Assembly (NCBI RefSeq): GCF_900454025.1
Contig: NZ_UGQM01000001.1
Location: forward strand, 1,178,001 to 1,242,000
Reading direction: 5' to 3'
DNA length: 64,000 bases
Source: Mycolicibacterium gilvum
GTDB taxonomy: Bacteria; Actinomycetota; Actinomycetes; Mycobacteriales; Mycobacteriaceae
The notes beneath the pieces were generated by a model. That model searched no databases. It was given only the letters and a program-made list of their open reading frames with translations, and was not told the DNA's origin. Shown here piece after piece: positions 46,537-58,696 of the stretch; position 1 is the stretch's first letter; each line of letters opens with the position of its first letter. The translations under genes were made by a program, and so were the position numbers.

Positions 46537-47192
46537 TGGCTAACAAGACAATTGACGTAGTGACGCCGGCGGGCAAGAAGGACGGCACGGTCGAGCTGCC
46601 CGCCGCGCTCTTCGACGCCGAGCCCAACATCGCGTTGATGCACCAGGTCGTCACCGCGCAGCTGGCCGCCAAGCGTCAGGGCACGCACGCGACCAAGACG
46701 CGTGCGATGGTCTCGGGCGGTGGCAAGAAGCCGTACCGGCAGAAGGGCACCGGCCGCGCCCGTCAGGGCTCGACCCGCGCGCCGCAGTTCACCGGTGGTG
46801 GCGTCGTGCACGGCCCGCAGCCGCGCGACTACAGCCAGCGCACCCCGAAGAAGATGATCGCCGCCGCACTGCGCAGCGCTCTCTCCGATCGGGCGCGCAA
46901 CGACCGGATCCACGCGATCACCGAGGTCGTCGAGGGGCAGAGCCCGTCGACCAAGAGCGCGAAGGCGTTCCTGGCGACCCTCACCGACCGCAAGCAGGTT
47001 CTGGTGGTCATCGGCCGCGCCGACGAGACCAGCGCGCTGAGCGTGCGCAATCTGCCTGGCGTGCATGTGATCTCGCCGGATCAGCTGAACACCTACGACG
47101 TTCTCAAGGCCGACGACGTGGTCTTCAGCGTGGAGGCCCTCAATGCGTACATCGCTGCTGCTACGAAGACCACCGAGGAGGTGTCGGCCTGA
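46536..47192 (+). CDS. rplD: 50S ribosomal protein L4
   Basis: 218 aa; its extended loop lines the exit tunnel ([20 protein letters not shown]), the region where macrolide-resistance changes arise. No unusual residue stands out. It overlaps rplC and rplW by one base each. In E. coli L4 represses this operon; whether it does so here is unknown. Confidence 0.98.
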   Translation: MANKTIDVVTPAGKKDGTVELPAALFDAEPNIALMHQVVTAQLAAKRQGTHATKTRAMVSGGGKKPYRQKGTGRARQGSTRAPQFTGGGVVHGPQPRDYSQRTPKKMIAAALRSALSDRARNDRIHAITEVVEGQSPSTKSAKAFLATLTDRKQVLVVIGRADETSALSVRNLPGVHVISPDQLNTYDVLKADDVVFSVEALNAYIAAATKTTEEVSA

Positions 47193-47494
47193 TGGCAAAC
47201 GTGGTTGATCCCCGCGACATCATCTTGTCCCCGGTGATCTCGGAGAAGTCCTACGGACTGATCGAGGACAACGTGTACACGTTCATCGTTCACCCGGACT
47301 CGAACAAGACCCAGATCAAGATCGCGATCGAGAAGATCTTCAAGGTCAAGGTCGACTCGGTGAACACGGCCAACCGGCCGGGCAAGCGCAAGCGCACCCG
47401 CACCGGCTACGGCCAGCGCAAGGCCACCAAGCGCGCGATCGTGACGCTGGCCGCCGGAAGCAAGCCCATCGATCTGTTCGGAGCGCCGGCCTGA
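47192..47494 (+). CDS. rplW: 50S ribosomal protein L23
   Basis: 100 aa, at the tunnel exit, docking site for trigger factor and [22 protein letters not shown] and [21 protein letters not shown] are typical. The start overlaps the rplD stop (TGATG); a 36-bp gap precedes rplB. Confidence 0.97.
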   Translation: MANVVDPRDIILSPVISEKSYGLIEDNVYTFIVHPDSNKTQIKIAIEKIFKVKVDSVNTANRPGKRKRTRTGYGQRKATKRAIVTLAAGSKPIDLFGAPA

Positions 47495-47530
47495 TCGGCC
47501 GGACAGGACAAGAACAGGACTGAGTAGAAG

Positions 47531-48370
<840 letters not shown>

Positions 48371-48382
48371 GAGTAGTCAGCG

Positions 48383-48664
48383 ATGCCACGCAGCCTGAAG
48401 AAGGGCCCGTTCGTCGACGACCATCTGCTCAAGAAGGTCGACGTCCAGAACGAGAAGAACACCAAGCAGGTCATCAAGACCTGGTCCCGTCGGTCCACCA
48501 TCATCCCCGACTTCATCGGGCACACCTTCGCCGTCCACGACGGTCGCAAGCACGTCCCGGTGTTCGTCACCGAGGCGATGGTCGGGCACAAGCTGGGCGA
48601 GTTCGCCCCCACCCGCACCTTCAAGGGTCACATCAAGGATGACCGGAAGGCCAAGAGGCGCTAA
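48383..48664 (+). CDS. rpsS: 30S ribosomal protein S19
   Basis: 93 aa, 30S head protein partnering S13. [37 protein letters not shown] and [11 protein letters not shown] are diagnostic. ATG 48383; rplV starts two bases after its stop. Confidence 0.98.
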
Positions 48665-48666
48665 TC

Positions 48667-49946
<1,280 letters not shown>

Positions 49947-49948
49947 TC

Positions 49949-50365
49949 ATGCTGATTCCCCGCAAGGTCAAGCACCGCAAGCAGCACCACCCCCGTCAGC
50001 GCGGCATCGCCAGCGGCGGCACCTCGGTGAGCTTCGGCGACTACGGCATCCAGGCCATGGGCCATGCCTACATCACCAACCGGCAGATCGAGTCCGCTCG
50101 TATCGCCATCAACCGGCACATCAAGCGTGGCGGCAAGGTGTGGATCAACATCTTCCCGGACCGCCCGCTGACCAAGAAGCCCGCCGAGACCCGCATGGGT
50201 TCGGGTAAGGGTTCGCCGGAGTGGTGGGTCGCCAACGTCAAGCCCGGCCGGGTCCTGTTCGAGCTGAGCTACCCCGACGAGAAGATCGCCAGGGAAGCCC
50301 TGACCCGTGCCATCCACAAGCTGCCGATCAAGGCACGCATCGTCACAAGAGAGGAGCAGTTCTGA
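49949..50365 (+). CDS. rplP: 50S ribosomal protein L16
   Basis: 138 aa, stabilises A-site t[42 protein letters not shown] and [20 protein letters not shown] are diagnostic. The stop overlaps the rpmC ATG by one base (TGATG). Confidence 0.98.
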   Translation: MLIPRKVKHRKQHHPRQRGIASGGTSVSFGDYGIQAMGHAYITNRQIESARIAINRHIKRGGKVWINIFPDRPLTKKPAETRMGSGKGSPEWWVANVKPGRVLFELSYPDEKIAREALTRAIHKLPIKARIVTREEQF

Positions 50366-50598
50366 TGGCTGTCGGTACCACTACCGGTGAACTGCGCGAG
50401 CTCAGCGACGACGAACTGACCGACAAGCTCCGCGAGTCGAAGGAAGAGCTGTTCAACCTGCGCTTCCAGATGGCGACCGGCCAGCTTGCCAACAACCGCC
50501 GGCTGCGCGTCGTCCGGCAGGAGATCGCGCGCGTGTACACCGTGCTGCGGGAACGTGAGTTGGGTCTGGCCGCCGGACCCGGAGGTGAGGATTCGTAA
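50365..50598 (+). CDS. rpmC: 50S ribosomal protein L29
   Basis: 77 aa from ATG 50365. [27 protein letters not shown], read across its helix, and the [21 protein letters not shown] part give the helical hairpin of L29, which helps form the protein exit site. One-base overlaps with rplP and rpsQ. It lacks a conspicuous extension. Confidence 0.96.
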   Translation: MAVGTTTGELRELSDDELTDKLRESKEELFNLRFQMATGQLANNRRLRVVRQEIARVYTVLRERELGLAAGPGGEDS

Positions 50599-50894
50599 TG
50601 GCAGATACCAAGGGCGAGAAGCACACGCCCCGCACGGAGGACAAGCGCGGCCGTCGCAAGACCGCCATCGGCTACGTCGTGTCGGACAAGATGCAGAAGA
50701 CCATCGTGGTCGAGCTCGAGTCGCGTAAGAGTCATCCGTTGTACGGCAAGATCATTCGGACCACGACCAAGGTCAAGGCCCATGACGAGAACGAGTCGGC
50801 CGGCATCGGCGACCGCGTCTCGCTGATGGAGACCCGGCCGACGTCGGCGACCAAGCGCTGGCGCCTGGTCGAGGTTCTCGAGAAGGCCAAGTAA
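50598..50894 (+). CDS. rpsQ: 30S ribosomal protein S17
   Basis: 98 aa; early 16S rRNA binder. [20 protein letters not shown] and [28 protein letters not shown] identify it; the charged N-terminal ~20 residues are a mycobacterial extension. Last gene of this operon half. An 11-bp tandem duplication spans the stop codon, and a terminator follows 46 bp on. Confidence 0.97.
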   Translation: MADTKGEKHTPRTEDKRGRRKTAIGYVVSDKMQKTIVVELESRKSHPLYGKIIRTTTKVKAHDENESAGIGDRVSLMETRPTSATKRWRLVEVLEKAK

Positions 50895-50904
50895 AGGCCA
50901 AGTA
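50883..50904 (+). repeat. 11-bp tandem duplication across the rpsQ stop
   Basis: AAGGCCAAGTA occurs twice head to tail (50883-50893, 50894-50904), so the end of rpsQ, AK-stop, is repeated just after the real stop. The protein sequence is unaffected. Replication slippage is the simplest cause. Confidence 0.85.
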
Positions 50905-50940
50905 GAGCGTTGTGAAGGCTACGTAGTAAGCCTGTGACAG

Positions 50941-50972
50941 ACCCCCGCACGCCGAGAGGCGGCGGGGGTTTT
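50941..50972 (+). terminator. Terminator after rpsQ
   Basis: ACCCCCGC (50941-50948) pairs with GCGGGGGT (50962-50969), and an inner CGCC/GGCG helix can extend it; TTTT at 50969-50972 follows. It separates the S10 half of the ribosomal cluster from the sulfatase genes. Confidence 0.8.
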
Positions 50973-51018
50973 CGCATGTCGGCCGACGTCGGGGGAGCGC
51001 GCGAGGTAATCTCCGGAC

Positions 51019-53370
51019 GTGACGACGGAGTTCAACGGCAAGATCGCGCTCGACATCCGCGATTCCGAACCCGACTGGGGCCCGTTCGCGGCGCCGACCG
51101 CGCAACCCGAGGCGCCCAACGTGCTCTACCTCGTCTGGGACGACATCGGCATCGCGACCTGGGACTGCTTCGGTGGGCTCGTCGACATGCCCGCCATGAG
51201 CCGCATCGCCGAACGCGGGGTGCGGCTTTCGCAGTTCCACACCACGGCGCTGTGCTCGCCGACCCGGGCCTCGCTACTGACCGGACGCAACGCGACCACC
51301 GTCGGCATGGCCACGATCGAGGAGTTCACCGACGGTTTCCCGAACTGCAACGGTCGGATCCCGTTCGACACCGCTCTGCTCTCGGAGGTGCTTTCCGAGA
51401 ACGGCTACAACACCTACTGCATCGGCAAGTGGCATCTGACGCCGTTGGAGGAATCCAATCTGGCGGCCACCAAGAGGCACTGGCCGCTGTCGAGGGGGTT
51501 CGAGAGGTTCTACGGGTTCATGGGCGGCGAAACCGACCAGTGGTATCCGGATCTGATGTACGACAACCACCCCGTCGCGCCTCCCGCAACCCCGGAGGAG
51601 GGCTACCACCTCTCGAAAGACCTGGCGGACAAGACGATCGAATTCATCCGCGATTCCAAGGTCATCGCGCCGGACAAGCCGTGGTTCTCGTATGTGTGCC
51701 CCGGGGCGGGACATGCGCCGCACCACGTCTTCAAGGAGTGGGCGGACCGTTACGCCGGACGTTTCGACATGGGCTATGAGGCCTACCGGGAGATCGTGCT
51801 GGAGAACCAGAAGCGCCTCGGCCTGGTGCCGCCGGACACCGAATTGTCGGCCGTCAACCCCTATCTGGACGTCAAAGGTCCCGACGGCCAGGACTGGCCG
51901 GCGCAGGACACCGTGCGACCGTGGGATTCGCTGAGCGAGGACGAGAAGCGGCTGTTCGCGCGGATGGCCGAGGTGTTCGCCGGATTCCTGTCCTACACCG
52001 ACGCCCAGATCGGCCGCGTGCTCGACTATCTCGAAGAGTCCGGCCAGCTCGACAACACCGTCATCGTGGTCATCTCCGACAACGGTGCCAGCGGCGAGGG
52101 CGGCCCGAACGGTTCGGTCAACGAGGTCAAGTTCTTCAACGGCTACATCGACTCCGCGGAGGAGAGCCTGAAGGTCTTCGACGAACTCGGTGGCCCGCAG
52201 ACCTACAACCATTACCCGATCGGCTGGGCGATGGCGTTCAACACCCCGTACAAGCTGTTCAAGCGCTACGCCTCGCACGAGGGCGGGATCGCCGACACCG
52301 CAATCATCTCCTGGCCCAAGGGGATTGCCGCGCACGGTGAGATCAGGGACAACTACGTCAACGTCGCCGACATCACGCCCACGGTGTACGACCTGCTCGA
52401 CATCACGCCGCCGGCCACGGTGCGCGGGGTCGCGCAGAAGCCGCTGGACGGCGTGAGTTTCAAAGTGGCGCTGGAGAATCCGAACGCGCCCACCGGCAAG
52501 GAGACACAGTTCTACACGATGCTGGGCACCCGCGGCATCTGGCACCGGGGGTGGTTCGCCAACACCGTGCACGCGGCGTCCCCGGCCGGCTGGTCTCACT
52601 TCGACGACGACCGGTGGGAGCTCTACCACGTCGACGCCGACCGCAGCCAGGTTCACGACCTGGCCGCGGAGTACCCGGAAAAACTCGACGAGCTCAAGGC
52701 GCTGTGGTTATCCGAGGCGCAGAAGTACAACGGGCTGCCGCTCGGTGATCTCGACATCTTCGAGACGATGTCGCGGTGGCGGCCGACGCTGTCGGGGGAA
52801 CGATCCGCATACGTGTACTACCCGGGGACGGCCGATGTCGGCATCGGCGCGGTGGTGGAGCTGCGCGGGCGGTCCTTCGCGGTGCTGGCCGAGGTCGAGG
52901 TCGACCCGGGCGGTGCCAATGGTGTGGTCGTGAAACACGGTGGGGCGCACGGCGGTTACGTGATGTACCTGCAGGGCGGACGGCTGCACTTCTGCTACAA
53001 CTTCCTCGGCGAGTACGAGCAGACACTGGCCGCGCCGGATCCGGTCCCGCCCGGCCTGCACACGCTCGGTTTCACCTACACCGTCACCGGCACCGCCGAG
53101 GGCAGCCACACCCCGATCGGTGACGCCGAGCTGTTCCTCGACACCGAGCGGGTGGCCAGCCTCGCCGAGATGCGTTCGCAGCCGGGCACTTTCGGTCTGG
53201 CCGGCGCGAGCCTGAGCGTGGGCCGCAACAACGGCTCGCCGGTGTCGGAGGCCTACCACCCGCCGTTCGCGTTCACCGGCGGCCGCATCGCGCGGGTGAA
53301 CATCGACACCTCGGGCGCGCCGTACGTCGATCTGGAACGCGACTTCGCCCGGGCGTTCGCCAGGGACTGA
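51019..53370 (+). CDS. atsA: Arylsulfatase, formylglycine-dependent (AtsA-like)
   Basis: 783 aa. NVLYLVWDDIG supplies metal-binding acids. CSPTR with Cys-79 is the type I sulfatase motif whose Cys becomes formylglycine. GKWHLTPLE gives the active-site Lys/His and VIVVISDNGASGEGG the later metal ligands. The last ~200 residues form a beta-rich C-terminal domain. No signal peptide, so probably cytosolic. Start GTG 51019. The activating enzyme lies 13 bp downstream. The pair corresponds to Rv0711-Rv0712. Natural substrate unknown; sulfate scavenging from esters is plausible. Confidence 0.93.
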   Translation: MTTEFNGKIALDIRDSEPDWGPFAAPTAQPEAPNVLYLVWDDIGIATWDCFGGLVDMPAMSRIAERGVRLSQFHTTALCSPTRASLLTGRNATTVGMATIEEFTDGFPNCNGRIPFDTALLSEVLSENGYNTYCIGKWHLTPLEESNLAATKRHWPLSRGFERFYGFMGGETDQWYPDLMYDNHPVAPPATPEEGYHLSKDLADKTIEFIRDSKVIAPDKPWFSYVCPGAGHAPHHVFKEWADRYAGRFDMGYEAYREIVLENQKRLGLVPPDTELSAVNPYLDVKGPDGQDWPAQDTVRPWDSLSEDEKRLFARMAEVFAGFLSYTDAQIGRVLDYLEESGQLDNTVIVVISDNGASGEGGPNGSVNEVKFFNGYIDSAEESLKVFDELGGPQTYNHYPIGWAMAFNTPYKLFKRYASHEGGIADTAIISWPKGIAAHGEIRDNYVNVADITPTVYDLLDITPPATVRGVAQKPLDGVSFKVALENPNAPTGKETQFYTMLGTRGIWHRGWFANTVHAASPAGWSHFDDDRWELYHVDADRSQVHDLAAEYPEKLDELKALWLSEAQKYNGLPLGDLDIFETMSRWRPTLSGERSAYVYYPGTADVGIGAVVELRGRSFAVLAEVEVDPGGANGVVVKHGGAHGGYVMYLQGGRLHFCYNFLGEYEQTLAAPDPVPPGLHTLGFTYTVTGTAEGSHTPIGDAELFLDTERVASLAEMRSQPGTFGLAGASLSVGRNNGSPVSEAYHPPFAFTGGRIARVNIDTSGAPYVDLERDFARAFARD

Positions 53371-53383
53371 CTACCCTGGGCGC

Positions 53384-54268
53384 ATGCTGACCGACCTCGT
53401 CGACCTCGAGGGCGGGTCCTTCCGGATGGGGTCCACACGCTTCTACCCGGAGGAAGCCCCGGCGCACACGGTCACCGTGGCCCCGTTCGCCATCGAACGG
53501 CACCCGGTCACCAACGCGCAGTTCGCCGAGTTCGTCGACGACACGGGATACCGCACCGTCGCCGAGCGTCCCCCGGATCCCGCGCTGTACCCCGGAGCGT
53601 CGCCGCACGACCTGGTCCCGGGCGCGCTGGTCTTCCGGCCCACCGCCGGACCGGTCGACCTGCGGGACTGGCGACAGTGGTGGGAGTGGACGCCCGGCGC
53701 CGACTGGCGGCACCCGTTCGGGCCCGACAGCTCCGTCGACGACAGACCCGAGCACCCGGTGGTGCAGGTCTGCTACTCCGACGCCGCGGCCTACGCCCGC
53801 TGGGCGGGGCGGCGGCTGCCGACGGAGGCCGAGTGGGAGTTCGCCGCCGGCGCCGGGTCGACCGCGGTGTACGCGTGGGGAGACGAGCCCGCGCCGGGCG
53901 GGCAGCTGATGGCCAACACCTGGCAGGGCGCGTTCCCGTACCGCAACGACGGCGCCCTCGGGTGGGCCGGAACCTCCCCGGTCGGCACCTTCCCGGCCAA
54001 CGGGTTCGGCCTGGTCGACATGATCGGCAACGTCTGGGAGTGGACGACGACGCGGTTCGCCGGCCATCACCGCGTGAACCCGCCCCCGCCGCCGACGTGC
54101 TGCCCGCCCGCGGACCCCGATCCGGCCGTCAACCAGGCACTCAAGGGTGGTTCGCACCTGTGCGCCCCGGAGTACTGTCACCGGTACCGTCCGTCGGCGA
54201 GGTCACCGCAGTCGCAGGACAGCGCCACCACCCACATCGGTTTCAGGTGCGCCGCGAGCCCGGTCTGA
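53384..54268 (+). CDS. Formylglycine-generating enzyme (sulfatase-activating)
   Basis: 294-aa FGE of the SUMF1 fold, oxidising the sulfatase Cys in CxPxR to formylglycine with copper and O2. Family landmarks: GGSFRMGSTRFYPEEAPAH, ERHPVTNAQFAEFVDDTGY, RLPTEAEWEFAAGAG, GNVWEWTTTRF and KGGSHLCAPEYCHRYRPSAR, where the two active-site/copper cysteines are in CAPEYC. ATG 53384, co-transcribed with the sulfatase. The rplN promoter lies just past its stop. Confidence 0.94.
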   Translation: MLTDLVDLEGGSFRMGSTRFYPEEAPAHTVTVAPFAIERHPVTNAQFAEFVDDTGYRTVAERPPDPALYPGASPHDLVPGALVFRPTAGPVDLRDWRQWWEWTPGADWRHPFGPDSSVDDRPEHPVVQVCYSDAAAYARWAGRRLPTEAEWEFAAGAGSTAVYAWGDEPAPGGQLMANTWQGAFPYRNDGALGWAGTSPVGTFPANGFGLVDMIGNVWEWTTTRFAGHHRVNPPPPPTCCPPADPDPAVNQALKGGSHLCAPEYCHRYRPSARSPQSQDSATTHIGFRCAASPV

Positions 54269-54276
54269 CCAGCGAT

Positions 54277-54305
54277 TTGGAGCATTCGCCGAGCTCACCT
54301 AGTAT
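54277..54305 (+). promoter_or_regulatory. spc operon promoter before rplN
   Basis: TTGGAG (54277-54282) and TAGTAT (54300-54305), 17-base spacer. The flanks GATTTGGAGCA and GGGTTGCCT match the rpsJ promoter base for base at equal distance. The leader to rplN is about 130 nt. The -35 begins nine bases after the FGE stop codon. Confidence 0.75.
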
Positions 54306-54440
54306 GTAGGGGTTGCCTAGGGCAGACCTCGGTTCTCTCATGTCGTTACGGGAAAACCCTGCGTGCTCTTTGGGTGACAAAGACCGCGCACGTCCAGGTC
54401 GGTATCTGGCGTGCATACAAACCCAGGTCGAGGAGATCTA

Positions 54441-54809
54441 GTGATTCAGCAGGAATCGCGGCTCAAGGTCGCCGACAACACGGGTGCCAAGGAGATCTTG
54501 TGCATCCGTGTGCTCGGCGGCTCAGGCCGGCGATACGCCGGTATCGGTGACGTCATCGTGGCGACGGTCAAGGACGCCATTCCCGGCGGCAACGTCAAGC
54601 GTGGCGACGTGGTCAAGGCCGTGATCGTGCGGACCGTCAAGGAACGCCGCCGCGCCGACGGCAGCTACATCAGGTTCGACGAGAACGCCGCGGTGATCAT
54701 CAAGAACGACAACGATCCGCGCGGTACCCGCATCTTCGGGCCGGTCGGCCGCGAGCTGCGTGAGAAGAAGTTCATGAAGATTGTCTCGCTCGCCCCGGAG
54801 GTGTTGTGA
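54441..54809 (+). CDS. rplN: 50S ribosomal protein L14
   Basis: 122 aa; forms an intersubunit bridge. The GTG start at 54441 follows GAGGAG and gives the family N-terminus [42 protein letters not shown] is typical. First gene of the spc operon; the stop overlaps rplX ATG (TGATG). Confidence 0.97.
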   Translation: MIQQESRLKVADNTGAKEILCIRVLGGSGRRYAGIGDVIVATVKDAIPGGNVKRGDVVKAVIVRTVKERRRADGSYIRFDENAAVIIKNDNDPRGTRIFGPVGRELREKKFMKIVSLAPEVL

Positions 54810-55126
54810 TGAAGGTCCGTAAGGGCGACACGGTGCTCGTCATCTCGGGCAAGGACAAGGGCGCCAAGGGCAAGGTCCTGGTGGCCTACCCCGACCGCAA
54901 CAAGGTCCTGGTCGAGGGCGTCAACCGGATCAAGAAGCACACCGCCGAATCGCGCACCGAGCGCGGCGCCGCCTCGGGCGGCATCGTCACGCAGGAGGCG
55001 CCGATCTCGGTGTCCAACGTGATGCTGCTCGACTCCGACGGAAAGCCGACCCGCGTCGGATACCGCAAGGACGACGAGACCGGCAAGAACGTCCGGATCG
55101 CCAAGAGCAATGGCAAGGACCTCTGA
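54809..55126 (+). CDS. rplX: 50S ribosomal protein L24
   Basis: 105 aa, 50S assembly initiator. KOW motif [23 protein letters not shown] 54809 is preferred over GTG 54806 because it gives the usual MKVRKGD start. Overlaps rplN and rplE by one base. Confidence 0.97.
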   Translation: MKVRKGDTVLVISGKDKGAKGKVLVAYPDRNKVLVEGVNRIKKHTAESRTERGAASGGIVTQEAPISVSNVMLLDSDGKPTRVGYRKDDETGKNVRIAKSNGKDL

Positions 55127-55692
55127 TGACCAGCACTGAAACGAAGACCCTCCCGCGCCTCAAGCAGCGCTACCGGGAAGAGATCCGCGAGCAGCTGCTC
55201 AAGGAGTTCGGCTACGCGAACGTGATGCAGATCCCGGGCGTGGTCAAGGTCGTCGTCAACATGGGTGTCGGTGACGCCGCCCGCGACGCGAAGCTGATCA
55301 ACGGCGCGGTCAACGATCTGATGCTGATCACCGGCCAGAAGCCGGAGATCCGCAAGGCGCGCAAGTCGATCGCGCAGTTCAAGCTCCGCGAGGGCATGCC
55401 GATCGGTGCGCGCGTCACGCTGCGCGGCGACCGCATGTGGGAGTTCCTGGACCGCCTGATCTCGATCTCGCTGCCCCGTATCCGCGACTTCCGCGGGCTG
55501 TCCGGCAAGCAGTTCGACGGCACCGGCAACTACACGTTCGGTCTGACCGAACAGTCGGTGTTCCACGAGATCGACGTGGACAGCATCGACCGTCCCCGTG
55601 GCATGGACATCACCGTCGTCACCTCGGCGACGAACGACGACGAGGGGCGTGCGCTGCTGCGGGCGCTCGGCTTCCCGTTCAAGGAGAACTGA
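55126..55692 (+). CDS. rplE: 50S ribosomal protein L5
   Basis: 188 aa, 5S rRNA-binding protein of the central protuberance. Typical segments are [51 protein letters not shown] and [20 protein letters not shown]. Start overlaps rplX stop; rpsN follows after three bases. Confidence 0.97.
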   Translation: MTSTETKTLPRLKQRYREEIREQLLKEFGYANVMQIPGVVKVVVNMGVGDAARDAKLINGAVNDLMLITGQKPEIRKARKSIAQFKLREGMPIGARVTLRGDRMWEFLDRLISISLPRIRDFRGLSGKQFDGTGNYTFGLTEQSVFHEIDVDSIDRPRGMDITVVTSATNDDEGRALLRALGFPFKEN

Positions 55693-55695
55693 GCA

Positions 55696-55881
55696 ATGGC
55701 AAAGAAGGCTCTGGTCAACAAGGCCAACAAGAAGCCCAAGTTCAAGGTGCGTGGTTACACGCGCTGCAACAGGTGCGGTCGCCCGCACGCGGTGTTCCGC
55801 AAGTTCGGCCTGTGCCGTATCTGCCTCCGCGAAATGGCCCACGCCGGCGAACTGCCGGGCGTGCAGAAGTCCAGCTGGTAA
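55696..55881 (+). CDS. rpsN: 30S ribosomal protein S14, zinc-containing type Z
   Basis: 61-aa short S14. CNRCGRP and CRICLRE give the CxxC...CxxC zinc site, so this is the C+ form; a zinc-independent paralogue may exist elsewhere for zinc starvation. [19 protein letters not shown] starts it. The gap to rpsH (108 bp) is unusual within this tight operon and may hold regulatory sequence. Confidence 0.97.
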   Translation: MAKKALVNKANKKPKFKVRGYTRCNRCGRPHAVFRKFGLCRICLREMAHAGELPGVQKSSW

Positions 55882-55989
55882 CCCAACGATGAGCGCTTGC
55901 GCGAAGAGCATCGACTTCAGAACCAACGAAACATGTTGCGGTAGGCCCGAGTACCTGGGAACCGCCGCGAGAAAGGTGAACCGGCTGTC

Positions 55990-56388
55990 ATGACCATGAC
56001 GGATCCGATCGCAGACTTCTTGACTCGTCTGCGCAACGCCAATTCGGCGTATCACGACGAAGTGACCTTGCCGCACAGCAAGATCAAGGCGAACATCGCC
56101 GAGATCCTGAAGTCGGAGGGGTACATCAGCGATTACCGCACCGAGGATGCTCGCGTGGGCAAGTCGCTGGTGGTGCAGCTCAAGTACGGCCCGAGCCGTG
56201 AACGCAGCATCGCCGGCCTGCGCCGCGTCAGCAAGCCCGGTCTGCGGGTGTACGCCAAGTCCACCAACCTGCCGCGCGTGCTCGGCGGGCTCGGTGTGGC
56301 CATCATTTCCACGTCGTCCGGCTTGAGGACCGACCGCCAGGCTTCCCGTGAGGGTGTCGGCGGCGAGGTTCTCGCGTACGTGTGGTGA
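55990..56388 (+). CDS. rpsH: 30S ribosomal protein S8
   Basis: 132 aa, 16S central-domain binder. [36 protein letters not shown] and [27 protein letters not shown], read across its turn, are diagnostic. ATG 55990 and ATG 55996 are both possible starts; most relatives begin [10 protein letters not shown]. In E. coli S8 represses this operon at the L5 leader. Confidence 0.97.
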   Translation: MTMTDPIADFLTRLRNANSAYHDEVTLPHSKIKANIAEILKSEGYISDYRTEDARVGKSLVVQLKYGPSRERSIAGLRRVSKPGLRVYAKSTNLPRVLGGLGVAIISTSSGLRTDRQASREGVGGEVLAYVW

Positions 56389-56401
56389 GGGGTAGATAGA
56401 C

Positions 56402-56941
56402 ATGTCGCGCATTGGAAAGCAGCCGGTCCCGGTTCCTGCCGGGGTCGATGTGACGATCTCCGGACAGAACGTGTCCGTCAAGGGTCCCAAGGGGACGCTG
56501 ACGCTCGATGTCGCTGAGCCCATTGAGGTTTCGCGCAACGACGACGGCGCCATCGTGGTCACCCGCCCCAACGACGAGCGGCGCAACCGCTCGCTGCACG
56601 GGTTGTCCCGCACGCTGATCGCCAACCTGGTGACCGGGGTGACCGAGGGCTACACCACCAAGATGGAGATCTTCGGTGTCGGCTACCGCGTCGTCGCCAA
56701 GGGCAGCAACCTCGAGTTCGCGCTCGGGTACAGCCACCCGGTGCTGATCAACGCCCCCGAAGGTGTCACCTTCGCGGTCGAGACGCCCACCAAGTTCTCG
56801 ATCTCCGGTATCGACAAGCAGGCGGTCGGCCAGATCGCGGCGAACATCCGCCGTCTCCGTAAGAGCGATCCCTACAAGGGCAAGGGAATCCGCTACGAGG
56901 GCGAGCAGATCCGTCGCAAGGTCGGAAAGACGGGTAAGTAG
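56402..56941 (+). CDS. rplF: 50S ribosomal protein L6
   Basis: 179 aa. [20 protein letters not shown] at the N-terminus and [20 protein letters not shown] at the C-terminus, the L6 signature. Located near the L7/L12 stalk base. rplR follows after three bases. Confidence 0.98.
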   Translation: MSRIGKQPVPVPAGVDVTISGQNVSVKGPKGTLTLDVAEPIEVSRNDDGAIVVTRPNDERRNRSLHGLSRTLIANLVTGVTEGYTTKMEIFGVGYRVVAKGSNLEFALGYSHPVLINAPEGVTFAVETPTKFSISGIDKQAVGQIAANIRRLRKSDPYKGKGIRYEGEQIRRKVGKTGK

Positions 56942-56944
56942 TAA

Positions 56945-57355
56945 ATGGCTACCAAGACGAACACCAAAGAGACCGGGCACTCCCCGGTCGGCAAGAACAT
57001 CAGCGAGACGCGCCGCACCTCGCGGCTGCGCAGGCACGCACGCCTGCGCAAGAAGGTCTCCGGCACCGCCGAGCGTCCGCGCCTGGTGGTCAACCGGTCC
57101 TCGCGGCACATCCATGTGCAGCTCGTCGACGACCTGGCCGGCGTCACGCTGGCCGCGGCGTCCTCGATCGAGGGCGACGTGCGGGCGACCGACGGCGACA
57201 AGAAGGCCGCCAGCGCCCGTGTCGGTCAGCTGATCGCCGAGCGCGCCAAGGCCGCCGGCATCGAGGAGGTCGTGTTCGACCGCGGTGGGTACACCTACGG
57301 CGGACGGATCGCGGCACTGGCCGACGCCGCGCGTGAGAGCGGGCTGAAATTCTGA
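56945..57355 (+). CDS. rplR: 50S ribosomal protein L18
   Basis: 136 aa, 5S rRNA binder with L5. [35 protein letters not shown] and [23 protein letters not shown] mark the family. The N-terminus (~20 residues) is longer than in E. coli, as in other mycobacteria. Confidence 0.97.
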   Translation: MATKTNTKETGHSPVGKNISETRRTSRLRRHARLRKKVSGTAERPRLVVNRSSRHIHVQLVDDLAGVTLAAASSIEGDVRATDGDKKAASARVGQLIAERAKAAGIEEVVFDRGGYTYGGRIAALADAARESGLKF

Positions 57356-57380
57356 TGACTGTCAACGAGAGGACTGCATA

Positions 57381-58049
57381 GTGGCCGAGCAGGCTGGCGC
57401 CGGTTCGGCGCAGGACAATCGCGGCGGCGGTCGCGACGATCGCGGTGGCCGTGGCCGCCGGGACGATCGTGGTGGTCGCGGCGGACGCGACGATCGCGAG
57501 AAGAGCAACTACCTGGAGCGCGTGGTCACGATCAACCGCGTCTCCAAGGTGGTCAAGGGCGGTCGCCGGTTCAGCTTCACCGCGCTGGTGATCGTCGGTG
57601 ACGGCAAGGGCATGGTCGGTGTCGGTTACGGCAAGGCCAAGGAAGTTCCCGCCGCGATCGCCAAGGGTGTCGAAGAGGCCCGCAAGAACTTCTTCCGCGT
57701 GCCGCTGATCGGCGGGACCGTGACCCACCCCGTGCAGGGTGAGGCCGCGGCCGGCGTCGTGATGCTGCGTCCGGCCAGCCCGGGTACCGGCGTCATCGCC
57801 GGCGGTGCCTGCCGCGCGGTGCTGGAATGCGCCGGGGTGCACGACGTCCTGGCCAAGTCGCTGGGCAGCGACAACGCGATCAACGTGGTGCATGCCACCG
57901 TTGCCGCGCTGAAGCTGCTGCAGCGTCCCGAAGAGGTCGCGGCCCGCCGCGGCCTGCCGATCGAGGATGTAGCGCCCGCCGGCATGCTCCGGGCCCGCCG
58001 TGAGGCGGAGGCCCTGGCAGTCAGCGCCGCGCGTGAGGGAACGGCGTAA
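57381..58049 (+). CDS. rpsE: 30S ribosomal protein S5 with Arg/Asp/Gly-rich N-terminus
   Basis: 222 aa. Residues ~8-45 are [12 protein letters not shown] repeats, a disordered, RGG-like tail. The S5 core starts at [20 protein letters not shown], with [21 protein letters not shown] and [22 protein letters not shown]5 is a fidelity protein at the mRNA entry site. The tail is longer than in E. coli S5 (about 167 aa in total). GTG start at 57381; rpmD three bases after the stop. Confidence 0.96.
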   Translation: MAEQAGAGSAQDNRGGGRDDRGGRGRRDDRGGRGGRDDREKSNYLERVVTINRVSKVVKGGRRFSFTALVIVGDGKGMVGVGYGKAKEVPAAIAKGVEEARKNFFRVPLIGGTVTHPVQGEAAAGVVMLRPASPGTGVIAGGACRAVLECAGVHDVLAKSLGSDNAINVVHATVAALKLLQRPEEVAARRGLPIEDVAPAGMLRARREAEALAVSAAREGTA

Positions 58050-58052
58050 ACA

Positions 58053-58238
58053 ATGGCAGAGCTCAAGATCACCCAGGTGCGTAGCACCATCGGTGCACGC
58101 TGGAAGCAGCGCGAGTCGCTGCGGACGCTCGGGCTGCGCAAGATCCGTCAGTCCGTGGTCCGCGAGGACAACGCGCAGACGCGCGGCCTGATCAAGACCG
58201 TGCATCACCTCGTCGAGGTGGAGGAGGTTAAGGCATGA
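58053..58238 (+). CDS. rpmD: 50S ribosomal protein L30
   Basis: 61 aa. [20 protein letters not shown] and [20 protein letters not shown] are the L30 signature. The stop overlaps the rplO start (ATGA). Confidence 0.97.
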   Translation: MAELKITQVRSTIGARWKQRESLRTLGLRKIRQSVVREDNAQTRGLIKTVHHLVEVEEVKA

Positions 58239-58681
58239 GTGACCCGATCAAGCTTCACGATCTGCGTCCCGCTCCCGGAGAGAAGACCAAGAAGACCCGC
58301 GTGGGTCGTGGTGAAGGCTCCAAGGGCAAGACCGCCGGCCGTGGCACCAAGGGCACCAAGGCCCGCAAGAACGTCCCCGTGATGTTCGAGGGTGGCCAGA
58401 TGCCGATCCACATGCGGCTGCCGAAGCTCAAGGGCTTCCGCAACCGCTTCCGCACCGAGTACGGCGTCGTCAACGTCGGGGACCTGAACAAGGCCTTCCC
58501 CGAGGGCGGCACGGTCGGTGTGGACGAGCTGGTCGCCAAGGGCCTGGTCCGCAAGAACGTTCTGGTGAAGGTGCTCGGCGACGGCAAGCTGTCCGCCAAG
58601 GTCGACATCACCGCCCACAAGTTCAGCGGCAGCGCCCGCGAGGCGATCACCGCCGCAGGCGGTTCGGTCACCGAACTGTAG
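58235..58681 (+). CDS. rplO: 50S ribosomal protein L15
   Basis: 148 aa. [37 protein letters not shown] and [17 protein letters not shown] are characteristic. Last gene of the spc operon here: a strong terminator follows, and secY, which often comes next in bacteria, is displaced by DUF732, sppA and methyltransferase genes. Confidence 0.97.
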   Translation: MSDPIKLHDLRPAPGEKTKKTRVGRGEGSKGKTAGRGTKGTKARKNVPVMFEGGQMPIHMRLPKLKGFRNRFRTEYGVVNVGDLNKAFPEGGTVGVDELVAKGLVRKNVLVKVLGDGKLSAKVDITAHKFSGSAREAITAAGGSVTEL

Positions 58682-58696
58682 ATCTGTCCTACGACG

